Positions 37,270 through 48,271 of a stretch of 64,000 nt of DNA are shown here, piece after piece. Each line of letters opens with the position of its first letter. Positions within the stretch are counted from its first letter, which is position 1. Position numbers and translations under genes: made by a program. Below the pieces are notes generated by a model. That model made no database searches. It saw only the letters and a list, made by a program, of their open reading frames with translations, and was not told the origin of the DNA. The stretch is from NCBI GenBank assembly GCA_037013685.1, contig CM072919.1, forward strand, positions 49,000,616 to 49,064,615. The letters are read 5' to 3'. The DNA comes from Acridotheres tristis. Lineage: Eukaryota > Chordata > Aves > Passeriformes > Sturnidae.

Positions 37270-39227
37270 GTTCTCAAGACTTAATATTTTTTTATGTGAA
37301 AATGCATTTCTCTATGCTTACACAAAGATCAGGTGTTTTGTATGTCTTTCCATCTTCTGTGAGCTCTGTAGCTGAGGCAGAACTAGAAAGTCAAAGTAGT
37401 CATATATTTACTCATGTACTCTTAATCATAAGTGTTGTAGGAGCAGGACTACTGTATGTATCTGAAAATAATTATATGCTGAACATATCACATGAAGCAG
37501 TCTACTTGGGCTACTTGCTCAACCCTCTCCTAGTCTAGCTTTGCATGTCTACTGTTTTTAGTATAGTCTAGAAAAAAGAATTTCTGCCCATTCCTCATTA
37601 TCTTTCTGGTTGTCTGCAACTGCCCAGGTACAGTTCCAGGATTTCTACATCTGCTAAATTTCCTCTTTGCAAGTTCTTGAGTTTACATTTATTTCAATTA
37701 GTATTCTCTAATAATGTCTGAAATTCAATCAGTTCTGGTGCACTGATATTCTCCAAATTTTCCCATACTCTTTGTCAAAATTCCTATTTTGTACTGGGTA
37801 TTTTTTTCCTGCTTGATCTCCTAGAACACTGTTTGGCATTTCAGAAGTCTTGTGTGATGATGCACTTTTCAGATTCAGGCATAACTTGATAGGTAACATT
37901 TTTGTTCAGAGGTAACATTTTGCTTCCAGAGTAAAAAGGGGAACTGAAATTTCTGCAGTAAGTATCTTTTCATAACTCATGCTTTCTGATTTTCTTGGGT
38001 AGATGAAGGAATTTCTTTTTAATGTCTTTCCTTCAGATACTGCTGGGTCTTGGCTTTGGGGAAGGTATTGTCATATTTGAATGCCATGCAACATCTGACT
38101 TTATATTTAGTAATGTCTTTGAGCCATGACTAGACTTAAAACCCTGTCCTAGGCTCTTCGTCATGTTTTATTCTTACTCAAATTAGTGGAATTTGATAAC
38201 TTTTTAATGAAGGTTCTTGTCTTTGCCTTTGTGATGAGCATTCAGATCTGAAGAGTTTATTTTGATACTTATGGTAGACACAGCCCAGACCATGGACCTT
38301 GAATATATATAGGATCCTGTTAAACCTGCTGTGTTTGTTGGCTCTTGTATCTAAATACTGCTTTTTATTCGTTTCTGACAAATGAATGAGGGGAAAATGA
38401 GCAGGAAGAAAGCATTTCTCTGTTTTTCAAACCTGCAAATAAACTTTCAGTCAAATTAAGATTTGCCACAGTTTACTACCTAGCATGTTGCTGTATCAGT
38501 ATACTTCTCCCCCTTCCTTCCTTTCCAAGTTTGTTATGGCTCTTTAGCTATTAAAATTCTATCTCATTGATTGTGAGCATATATGTGAGTCTAGGGAAAA
38601 AAAAGCAAAGAGCTTGGACTTCTTGCATTCTGTTACTGACCTCTAGGGCTTACAGTTTCAGAAAAGCCTTTCACAGTTCTGCTTATGGTTTTAAAAGTAA
38701 AAAAAAAAATCTCCAGATTGTGTTTTTTGGATATTCTCTGTAAAAGGCAGGGTCTGTCCAAAAATATCAGTGAACAGTTTACATTTTTAAGAATTTTAGC
38801 CATCCCCCTGAATCAGTCTGATCAGCCCACGTGTAGTCTGATTTAACATAGATCTTGAATGCAGCCTTTTCATTTCCTTTGTGCTATTATCTTGAAAAAT
38901 TGGAAAATAATTTACTCATTTCTGAGGCTAGTATGTTTTCTTTCTTCCCAGCCACATACCCCCAACTATTTGACTGAACTTCATGTCTTTCAAAATATGC
39001 AGTTAGTTTTGCATGGTTGGAGTCTTAATACTGCTTTGTGAGTTTTTGCTCTGGTAAACCCAAGCTTGGTGAGACTAAACATGCCAAGTTTTTAGTAATT
39101 TTTAGGAGAGTTCTGACATGATGGGAATGATTGTGTCATTGTGTGTATTCCATATACTTTATCAGTTGTAGGAATTGACTAGGTTTTTAAAATTCTTTGT
39201 CACAATAATCTTAAATATAAATTTTAG
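37270..39227 (+). other. MPDZ intron 11
   Basis: A 2.0-kb intron starting with GTTCTC, an unusual donor. No repeat or exon is recognised. Confidence 0.8.
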
Positions 39228-39307
39228 ATTTCCAGCTAACTAATACAGAAGGAGCAGCTGCAAAGATAAAATGGCAGAGGATTATGGGTTCGAATTATGA
39301 AATAGTG
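39228..39307 (+). CDS. MPDZ coding exon 12: lead-in to PDZ4 (residues 528-554)
   Basis: The acceptor is AAATTTTAG and the donor ATAGTG followed by GTAGGT; 80 nt, phase 1 to 0. It encodes the end of the linker and KWQRIMGSNYEIV, a block conserved in mammalian MPDZ that forms the first strand of PDZ4. A second possible donor (GTAAAT, four bases later) would break the frame. Confidence 0.92.
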
Positions 39308-40032
39308 GTAGGTAAATTATGTTTACTGTTGTTAAATATGCCTCTATTTCATCTGTGTATCTATTCTGTTGACAACGTATGGATAGAAATATATTTGTAT
39401 TGTATTTGTTCCTCCATGTATGAAAATTACACATATGCTTCTTAGTATGTTGAGATTATTTTAATTATAGACTTTGAATGTAGATATGTATTTTTCTGTA
39501 TTTTATCAAAACCATAACACATTTGTTAGATACTATGCCCATGACAATTGTTTCACCAATTCTTTGGCTTCAGGATGATAAATGTGTATTAGAGAAAAAA
39601 TGATATTTAATATGAATTTTAAAGCTCCCTTCATTAGCTAGAACTTGAAACTTAATTCTCATTCTGCATACTGAAGAAATGATTTGACGTAATGATGTAA
39701 ATATTGCATAGGACATATACTGTAGATACAGAAGAAAAGTAGCATCTCAGTTTATGACATAGTGCAAAATCGCATGTCATAAATGTAGAAGTATGTATTA
39801 TTAAATATATTGTTGTCATAAGCAGTTACCATTTATTGCAAAGTGGTGTGATCAACGCCAATAACTGATCAACGAGTCAATTTTTACCTGACTGTTCTCA
39901 TTACACATGATAGTACTTCTGTTTTCTCACTTCTGGAAGTGATTTTGACCTCACTGCATGTGAATTGAAAGGGAAAGTAGCACATCTGGCTGTAAATATG
40001 ACAACTGTAACCATTTCTTCATCTTATTTTAG
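39308..40032 (+). other. MPDZ intron 12
   Basis: A 725-bp AT-rich intron, the shortest in the window. Nothing is recognised in it. Confidence 0.9.
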
Positions 40033-40179
40033 GTGGCTGTGGTTAACAAATTTAGTGAAAGTAGTGGGTTAGGGATAAGCCTTGAAGCTACAGTGGGTCA
40101 TCATTTCATCAGATCTATCTTACCTGAAGGGCCAGTTGGACGAAGCGGCAAGCTGTTCAGTGGAGATGAGCTGCTGGAA
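40033..40179 (+). CDS. MPDZ coding exon 13: first two thirds of PDZ4 (residues 555-603)
   Basis: The acceptor is CTTATTTTAG and the donor CTGGAA followed by GTAAGA; 147 nt, phase 0 to 0. It encodes VNKFSES, the loop SGLGISLEA (about residues 565-573), GHHFIRSILPEGPVG and SGKLFSGDELLE of PDZ4. It is strongly conserved with mammals. Confidence 0.95.
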
Positions 40180-40564
40180 GTAAGATAAAGTACTACTTCA
40201 TCTTAGTCTGCATGCAGTAAGGTTTTTGAGCAGTACGAGTTTCTTCTCATAGGTTATGGCCATGGGAATAATGTACGTATAACAGAATGCCAGTTAATGG
40301 TTGAGTAGTCGCTTCATATGTACTTATGTATATGTACTTACATGTATTTATATGAGTACATATGCTTACATACATTTCTCAGATTTTTCAATATAGTCCA
40401 ATGTCTCTCTGTCATGGTGTAAGCTTAGCTGGCAAGTAAGCACTATGCAGCTGCTTGCTTTACCTACCTCACTCATTCCCAGCCTGATGGGATGAGGAGG
40501 AGAATCAAAAATAAAACCGTGTAAATTGTGATAATGGCAGTTTAATATTGAAACAATCTAAAGT

Positions 40565-40594
40565 ATAATAACAATAATAATAATCATCATCATA
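40565..40594. repeat. (ATA/ATC)n trinucleotide run inside the LTR
   Basis: ATAATA units pass into ATCATC units within the intron 13 LTR. It is a simple repeat, probably expanded after insertion. Confidence 0.8.
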
Positions 40595-40786
40595 GTAAAA
40601 GGGGGAAAATCCCCTCAAATGATGTACTGGAACACTGGAATGAACACTGGAAGTGTTCACCACCTGATGACCAATGCCAGACCTTGTTCCTGAGCCCTGA
40701 TCAGGGCACCTTCCAGTTAACTCCCCAGTTTATATACTGGGGGCATGATGCTCTAGGGTGTGGAATATGCCTTTGGCCAATTTGGG

Positions 40787-40834
40787 TCACTTACCTCAGC
40801 TATCACTTACCCCAGCTGTCACTTACCCCTCATA
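40787..40834 (-). repeat. Three 16-bp direct repeats in the LTR U3 region
   Basis: TCACTTACCTCAGCTA, TCACTTACCCCAGCTG and TCACTTACCCCTCATA follow each other at an exact 16-bp spacing. On the LTR sense (minus) strand they lie about 50-105 bp upstream of the TATA box, the place where retroviral LTRs often carry enhancer repeats. That function is inference from position. Confidence 0.8.
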
Positions 40835-41433
40835 GCTTTTCTTTCTTTTTTGTACCACCTCACTGGCTGGGCATAAGACACCAAAAAGTCCTTGATGCAA
40901 CTTAGGAGCAACTAAAACTTTGTGTTATTGAAGTTATTCTTGTACTGAATCCAAAACAGAGCACTGCATAGCTACTGCGAATAAATTAACCCTATCCCAG
41001 CTGAAACCAAGACAGTCCTCAAAAAAGACTATGTTGCAAAAACATTAAGATTGGATAGGACTATCCCATTTCAGTGAAGAGACTAAACACCTAATTACTT
41101 TTCTAAGTTATTTTCTTAGACTTAAGATGTGAATTTGGCTTACATGAATGCAAGAGACATGAAGCTACATTGTAGGTAGTGTTTTTAGGGTGGTGTCATG
41201 CAATTTAAAAGACTATACATTCAATTCAATATGTACCTTGGTGCCGAGCACCAAACTGAGTTGAAATTGAAGGTTGAAAGTGTCTATTAGCATGGGAATT
41301 TTTGTTGTGTTTATTTTACTTTTTTTTAAATGAGGTGATGAGTGAGTTGGGGTTTGCTTGGGTTTTTTTAACTCATTTTTGTTATTGTGGTTAAAATACT
41401 CTGTAGTTCTAACCCCATTCTTTATTTATTGAG

Positions 41434-41601
41434 GTGAATGAGATCTCTCTGCTTGGAGAAAACCACAAGGATGTGGTCAGTATCTTGAAAGAGCTGCCTA
41501 TTAAAGTGACAATGGTGTGCTGTCGTCCAGTAGCTCCACCTGTCACTCAACCAGAAATACTGGACAGTCTAAGCCTATCTGAGGTTCAGCTCACAGAAAA
41601 G
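41434..41601 (+). CDS. MPDZ coding exon 14: end of PDZ4 and linker (residues 604-659)
   Basis: The acceptor reads TTTATTTATTGAG, with G at -3, which is uncommon; the coding sequence starts directly after it with VNEISLLGENHKDVVSILKE. The donor is GAAAAG followed by GTATTT. It is 168 nt, phase 0 to 0. It completes PDZ4 (last strand IKVTMVCCRP) and adds a linker ending LSLSEVQLTEK. Confidence 0.93.
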
Positions 41602-42613
41602 GTATTTTGTTTTTAAACAGTCACTGAAAATGACAGTTTCCTTGAGAAAAAAAGCCAAATTAAGTTTTTCTATATGATTAGAAATATATTTTAATATTTT
41701 GGGGGTTGGAGCCAGACAAATAGGAAACAGCAAATAATGCTTATTGGCTATTTTTTAGGCTGCCAGAAGATATGAATCCTGGCTGGTCATAGGCAAAAAT
41801 TTTCTAGGATGTAAGGCTATCTCTCTAAGTACTGTACTTCTTGTTCTGTAGGTGACATATATGACTATAGCAAATTGAACTGTGGGTTCTTTAGAATCTG
41901 AATGTATTTAATCTAGTTTTGAACTTTGCTTTCTGGGTTTGCATTGTGCATAACTGTGTTTGCATTCCTTGACTGACAGTGTCTGTCATTTGTAAGTGAT
42001 CAGCTCTGGGCAATCTGGTGGGCTAAACACTGTAGGAATGGCCTAGGGTGCAGTATACAAAGCAATAGCATTTGTATGAAAAGAGAAACAGTTAACTCTG
42101 AGTTCTGAGCCAGGCATCAAATTCAGCTTATAGTTTAGAAACTTCTCTATGAAACCAAGTGAAGAAGAGACTGAAGAACAGTCTGTATAGGTACATATTT
42201 GTTTGTTTTTACTTTTATTAAATATTCTGGCTGCTGTCAGTATGATTATGTTTAATGGAGGCATATTTTAGACATACTATTTAATAGCATATATTTCCTG
42301 TATATTTGAATATATATACTAATAAAGTTTTTTGAAGATTTCCTTTTGGCAGAAATTCCATTTTGTAAATATTTTTCTAGTGAGTGGTTTAAAATACTTG
42401 CAGCTTAGCTATAAAGGATATTTGAGTTTTGTGCTGGGTTTATCAGAGTTTGTTAAATCTCCTGAGTGCTTGCACTTCTTCTGTGTTTAGAGATATGTCA
42501 TGTTTAGAGATGTATCACTTAGGTTTTATCTTGTTTTTTTGTAATCAGGGTTTTGTCTCTAAAGATTCTCACGTGTTTACATTTTATTAGTGAATATTTA
42601 CTGTTTTTCTCAG
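41602..42613 (+). other. MPDZ intron 14
   Basis: A 1.0-kb AT-rich intron with nothing recognised. Confidence 0.9.
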
Positions 42614-42799
42614 GGTCACATAGAACTTGGATTCATTGGCTCCTCAGACACAGAGGGAACAACTTTGGAAACAGCTGATGAGGGTCAGAGTATGGAAGAG
42701 GTACAAAGCTCATCTCTGGCAATGTGGGAAACAGAAGTACAGCACATTGAGCTGGAGAAAGGGAGTATGGGGCTTGGATTTAGCATATTGGACTATCAG
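42614..42799 (+). CDS. MPDZ coding exon 15: linker and start of PDZ5 (residues 660-721)
   Basis: The acceptor is TTTTTCTCAG and the donor TATCAG followed by GTAACT; 186 nt, phase 0 to 0. It begins with an acidic linker (GHIELGFIGSSDTEG), then VQHIELEKGSMGLGFSILDY, where GLGF lies at about residues 712-715, the start of PDZ5. Confidence 0.95.
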
Positions 42800-45525
42800 G
42801 TAACTTCTGCACTTCTTTGGATGGAGGACAAAATACTTTGTATTGTTTGGATCTTGCAGTATGTTCTATATATTTTAAGGGTAAACATTAATTGAAACAA
42901 AGCAGTAGAGTAGAACTAATCACTGCTGGTAGGCATTCCAGTAATTATATTATATATTCTTCTCATTGTATTAAGACTACAGCTTCTAATGATGATTGTA
43001 ATACTGGTTCAGAAAAACAGATAATCCATTATATACTAGGGTTTCCAGAAAGCTGTCTTCACTGACCCTGGGACAATGAATGATGTAGCCAGCACATTTA
43101 GGCATTTAGGCATGTATTTTGCACCTGCAGTGAGGTGTTTAGAGCAAGATCCAATAAGGGACTTAAGTGTTTAAAGCAGGATTTACTAAAATCCAGAACT
43201 GCAATCCTGAAATCCCTTGCTTAGCTGCTGTCTGTCGGGGACATACTTAAACATCCCTCTTCATTTTGTGTTTGAGTTCAGAATTCCTGGATACCTAAAC
43301 TGTGTTTTTTGTGTATCCCAGTGAACAGCTCAATGCTTCTCTCTTGCCTTCACTTGGTCAGGATGCCAGAAGAAATATTACTCCTGTTCCCAGTTTTCCA
43401 GTGAATAATTTTTAATTGAACATCGATTAATTTCTCCCTGAGGTCAATGTAGGCTTTTGCTGAGCTGTTTTGTGCTGCTGTGGGGAATCAGGTCTCTTCC
43501 CCGGTTTCTGATGGATCTTGTCCATAGGAGTATATACATTTACATCTGGAGATAACTTCCAGGTGAAAATTATGGTCCCAGGGCACTCCTTACAATTAAG
43601 CTATGGCTTAGATTTTGCATTTGCACACTGATAAGGTGAAGAGCAGTGCAGTGTAATAATGTGAAGGATAAAGGCACAGTCAGGTGTCTTTTATGAAGCA
43701 CTGACTCCTCGTTAAAGTGTTGCTCATGATGTTCTGCAGTGAGACATCACAGATGAGCCTGAGTGTTTGAAGTCCATGTCAGCACACAGTAGAACATATT
43801 TCCACTTCAGTCTCTTCTGAGCATTAACACAAATGATGGCTACATATGTGATTAGTGACTGAATTTTATTTATGGATAATAGTATTAAAGGCCTGTGGGA
43901 AGTGCCTTAAGTTGGTTAATATATTTTTCAAATATGAGTAGTCTTACACCTTTAGTCAGCTTTCTGAAACTTTCTGAAGCTTTTTTTGATGTTATTATAT
44001 TTGTGTATTGTCATATGTTCTCTCCTTTGATATGCAGTAAAAAAATTTCACGCAGTCACTGAAGTTCTGCTTTCTTTTAAGACTGTGAACAGTAATTTTA
44101 CAGAGAGATTTATATTTGTATTTTACTGTTTCCATCAATTTTTCAATTCATTTTCAATGAACAGTGACTAAACTTGGGGAGAATTATGCTCGTATTAATA
44201 CATTCCTCATGTTTTATACAATGGTAGGCCTGTAGAAAGGTCTACATAATTTCTAACTGTAAGGAAAGACTGTCACATACACTAGAGAGGCTTGTTTCTT
44301 TTTTTTTCCCAAAAAATGTAATACAATGCCATTTAATGTGACAGTGTAAGTATTTGTTGTTAAAATAGTGAGGAAGATGTCAATGCTCAGGCTCAAGCGC
44401 TATTTGCAGCTCTGCTAGTTATACTGTGATATGAGAAATGTTTTATTGCTCCATGGCGTTCTTTTTGCTGCAGTAGCTGTCATCAAGGGTTAAGGGTCTT
44501 TTTGGTGTCCTTCCTTCCTTCCTTCCTTTGCTCCCTCCATCCCTCTCTCCCTCCACACTTCTCTCCCATACCAGCTTTCAGCAGTCTCCCTATTCCTGTG
44601 GCTTTTTCATGTTGCTTTGATGGTGCCCATCCTTTCAGCTGTACATCTTGACATGGGAGCTTGTTGCAGCTGCATGCTAGTTTGTAGATGTTTGCTTTTC
44701 TCTGCTTTTGCTGTCAGTAAAGCTGTTACCTGATTACATTTTTGGATTTTTTTTTTTTCTGTTCATGCACCCATGTTCCTTGTGAATGTAGTTCTGCAAG
44801 AATCACACAAATATTTTGCATGTGTGATAGTTGTTATAGCAGAATTACACATTCCCGCTACTAGTATTTGATGCTAGCTTTTTTTATCAAAATCAATATA
44901 TTGGAGGATGGTCACTTAAAAGCAGTTTTTTCTCAAAAGCAAACATCACTTTGTTTTGTCTTGTTGAATAGAGTCCTATATTGGTATGTTCCTCTCTCAT
45001 GTAAGTATTTAATTAGACATGCACAAGACCTTGCCTCTTGAAAACTGCTTTCTCAGTTGAGCAAGATCATGAAGTATAAGACAGTTATTGAAAATAAATC
45101 ATCTGTTCCACTAGAGGGCATGTGTTACATTTGCCCCAGCCTACATTGCCCACCTGTGTCCTCAAACTGATTGTGAAAGGGAGGATGGAGTTTGCAAAAC
45201 TGGTGTTGAAGTCAGAAGTATATGAATTTCTGATGTGTATGGATAAAACTGTGCAATTTACTAGTATTTTATATCGGAGAAAACGTGATGTTCCATCACC
45301 TAGAAAGGAGTAATAATTTTCACATTTAAGAATTAAAAATAAGTGGAGGTCTAAATGTATGGACAGCACAGACAGGATGGTTTTCTCCTAACAGAGGTTC
45401 ACCTAGAGGAGAGCAATACTTCTTAATAATGCAACTGGTTAATAAAAGCTCGTTAATAAAAATTCTCCTGTTGTGATATAAAAGACTAAAAAATTTAAAT
45501 CTTTTTATTCCCTTTATTTAATTAG
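42800..45525 (+). other. MPDZ intron 15 (within PDZ5)
   Basis: A 2.7-kb intron. It holds a (CCTT)n microsatellite at 44508-44529 followed by a CT-rich stretch to about 44555. The segment at about 43085-43330 has the look of an old interspersed repeat, which I could not name. Confidence 0.9.
44508..44555. repeat. (CCTT)n microsatellite and CT-rich tract
   Basis: Five to six CCTT units are followed by imperfect CTCC/CCCT units. It is a polypyrimidine/polypurine simple repeat. Confidence 0.85.
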
Positions 45526-45735
45526 GATCCTGTTGATCCAGCAAACACTGTAATTGTGATTCGCTCATTAGTTCCTGGGGGTGTGGCTGAGCAAGATGGC
45601 AGACTTCTTCCTGGAGATCGGCTTATGTTTGTCAACGATATCAACTTGGAAAATGGCAGCCTGGAGGAAGCAGTGCAAGCACTGAAAGGAGCCCCAACAG
45701 GAACAGTTAAAATAGGAGTTGCCAAACCATTGCCT
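45526..45735 (+). CDS. MPDZ coding exon 16: remainder of PDZ5 (residues 722-791)
   Basis: The acceptor is TTTAATTAG and the donor TTGCCT followed by GTAAGG; 210 nt, phase 0 to 0. It encodes NTVIVIRSLVPGGVAEQDGR, LLPGDRLMFVNDINLENGS, the groove helix LEEAVQALKGAP and the last strand TVKIGVAKPLP of PDZ5, all close to mammalian MPDZ. Confidence 0.95.
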
Positions 45736-48157
45736 GTAAGGATTTGGGAATTCATCTGTACTTCTTATATCATTGAAGCTGATACATGCTGATCCTGACT
45801 TCTCCATGCATTTTGTGTTTTTTGGGGTACAACTGGGTAACCTAACTATTGCTTTACATGTAGGAATGGCCTGGGTAGTATATGACTGGTGCAGTGATTG
45901 CAGGACCCAGCACATCTGTCTTGCAGCTGAGAAAACAGCAAAGCACCTTGCAACTAGCAGAGTCTTTCAGGGCTGAAAGTTGCCAGGCATAATGTTGTAC
46001 ACTGTTACGCTTTTCATAGTTCTCTGAATGTGTGAGATGGTGACACAAAGTTGTTTTTATTTGATTTGCATGGAATTTACCAATTCCTTTGATTTTCAAG
46101 GTATAGTATTGTTACACTTCTTATTCTCGGGGAGATTGTTTGATTTATTCTGGGTGGTGTGTGAGAGAAACAACGAAACTTTCAAGAGATTAAATAATAA
46201 AGTTTACTTGCAAACTTTAGAACAGGAAGATAGAGTAATACTTAGCAGATTTTAAAATGTAGGCATTTTGGTTAGAAATGCAACAATATAAGAACATAAA
46301 ATGACACTTCAGAAAATGTACATGGGGAAAGAAAGAAAAAGAAAGGCTAAGGGTGGAAAGGTATGTAGTCACCACCCATGGATCCAGTGACAAGACTTGA
46401 ATGTTGCAATTACAATGCCCCTTCAAATCGCTGGCCACAGTCTTGGTCCACCTGGGATGGGAGAAACCCATGAAACACAAAGTTCAGTGAGTTAATAAAC
46501 ACTCAGGCTAGATGGGAATGAGCAAGTACCTCCCCTGTGGTGGAGAGTTTTACACTGTCTCATGTAGCACCACAGATAATGAGGCATTTCTGTCCTTGAT
46601 GGTTTATGACACCTAAGAGATGTTACAGCTTCCTCTCAGGTCAGCATAGTTGAGCCAACTGTAGTCCATAAGAAGGCATGAATACCTTCAGGCTTCGTGT
46701 GAATGTCCCTGTACATCTCTGGGGAGGGGGGTTTCACACCTGAGCCACATGTGTAAGGACACGGGCATGATAAAAAGAACTGTCCCACCTCGCAGGCTTT
46801 GCTTTTTACCAGCCTCTTCCTTTATCCTGCTCAAACCCCAGCTTGTAGACTCAGGTGGTGGGTGTGCACCCCCTCTGCAGCTGAGTGGTTACTTTGTGCA
46901 TGGTCAGCAAAACACCTGCTGCTTCTGCAAATGTTTGACACATTGAGCATTAACATTCCAGTCCCTCTCAAGTATCTATGCGATCTTTGTGTTTAAACAG
47001 CACACTTTGTTTACGTGATAGTGTATAGCCTTCAGTTTGTATACATCTAACTGATTATTTCAGGCTTGATTTTATATGGTACTTGGAAAAGAAGGTTTAA
47101 GAAGACCTATGGTCACTGAGATAGTGTAGCAGTAAGGACACTAGTGAACAAGCATCCCTGATGGGTTAATTTCAAATCAGTAGAATGGGATTAATTCATA
47201 CATACAAGGACGATACCTTTCTCTATGTTAGTAAACCCAAGCACAGTTTTAGGGGTTCATTTTTGCTTTTCGTGAATTGATAATCTTGTAACCCTTGTGG
47301 ATGTAGATATCAAATTTTCATTCTTAGTAGGTCTTTGTGGAGAGAGTGAGAGGGAATGGCTGTTGTTTAAGTTCCCAGAAACTTTGCTTTTCATAGTAAA
47401 GAGTACATTTTAACTTACTCTGCTAATTTTTTTTATTGGAGACTTCATACTAATTGCAATCAAAAACTTCATACTCTAGAAGATGGCATTCTAAAAGAGA
47501 AAATGCATGGGGATTTTGTTTCTGTTCCCAAAAATTGCATACATATAGCATTTGCACTTCAATATTTCATGTATTATGCCTGCCAAGTAATTAAACATTG
47601 CAAATAATCCCTGCTTTTTTTGCAGTACTGGACAAATGCACCTACTGTCAAATTATGCTGGAAAAAACTATTGGTTTATAGTCAGAATTATGTTTTTTCC
47701 TCTAGAGGCTGACAGATACCATCATAAAACACAGAGAGTAGAAGTCTTCCTGCCTGCAAGCAGGATTGCTCTGTGGCTAGCAAGATTATAAAGACCTCTG
47801 CTGTTAGGCTCTTTCTCTGTTGGCAGGTGCAATGGCAGTTTTAGTATATCATTATTAAGACCAGAAATTGAAAATGAACCTAGACTTTAGTGTGAACTTT
47901 GTGGTATACCTACACAGGCCTTATTCATTATTTGGGGTTTCAGAATGAGGTGTGAAGCTGAATCAATTCAGATAAATTTGAAAAAAGAAATTGTCTCTTT
48001 ACCCACTGAATACTGTGACTGTGATTGAAATTATCTCTTTGCTGCATTTGGAATCCATTTGCCTTTCTAAACAGCCCCCTGCCCCCCTTGCAGAATGCAC
48101 TCTGCACCTGCTGTGTCCAGGCCACTCATCCGACTCAGAGCTTCGTTCTTTCTGCAG
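45736..48157 (+). other. MPDZ intron 16, carrying a second LTR
   Basis: A 2.4-kb intron of which 861 bp are an antisense solo LTR (46110-46970). The remainder shows nothing recognisable. Confidence 0.9.
46110..46970 (-). mobile_element. Solo LTR, antisense, with 5-bp target-site duplication
   Basis: On the minus strand the element starts TGAGAGGGACTGGAATG and ends GAAGTGTAACA, giving TG...CA ends. It is flanked by the perfect 5-bp duplication AGTAT (46105-46109 and 46971-46975), so both boundaries are firm. A polyadenylation signal AATAAA (minus strand, 46144-46149) lies about 35 bases from its 3' end, as expected of R/U5. A 5-bp duplication fits ERVL-type elements. There is no internal retroviral sequence, so it is a solo LTR left by recombination. 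The exact family is not certain. Confidence 0.78.
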
Positions 48158-48271
48158 CTTTCACCTGAGGAGGGCTATGTCTCTGCTAAGGAAGATTGCT
48201 TTTTCTACACTGCCCAGTCACTTGAGGAGGGGCCAGCTGATGCAGCCCTCTTCCATGCTGAGCTGGCTCTG
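48158..48271 (+). CDS. MPDZ coding exon 17: start of the long PDZ5-PDZ6 linker (residues 792-829)
   Basis: The acceptor is TCTTTCTGCAG and the donor GCTCTG followed by GTTAGT; 114 nt, phase 0 to 0. The segment LSPEEGYVSAKED is conserved in mammals, the rest of the exon diverges. No fold is recognised; it is probably disordered. Confidence 0.92.

Larger units (their letters stand above)
40410..41014 (-). mobile_element. Solo LTR of an avian endogenous retrovirus, antisense
   Basis: Read on the minus strand the element starts TGTCTTGGTTTCAGCTGGG and ends CACCATGACA, the TG...CA pattern of an LTR. The start and end resemble a common avian ERV LTR family that I know from bird genomes. A TATA box (TATATAAA, minus strand, about 40729-40736) and three 16-bp direct repeats upstream of it fit a U3 promoter. 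The body is strongly diverged from the family as I remember it. No internal gag, pol or env sequence lies next to it. Target-site duplications are no longer clear (CTCTC left, GTCCT right). Confidence 0.8.
40180..41433 (+). other. MPDZ intron 13 (within PDZ4), carrying an LTR
   Basis: A 1.25-kb intron, almost half of which is the antisense solo LTR at 40410-41014. Without it the intron would be about 650 bp. It ends in the uncommon acceptor ATTGAG. Confidence 0.9.

Noticed and set aside
40405..41019. Target-site duplication for the intron 13 LTR
   Set aside because: The flanks CTCTC and GTCCT do not match well enough; the duplication has decayed or the ends are off by a few bases.
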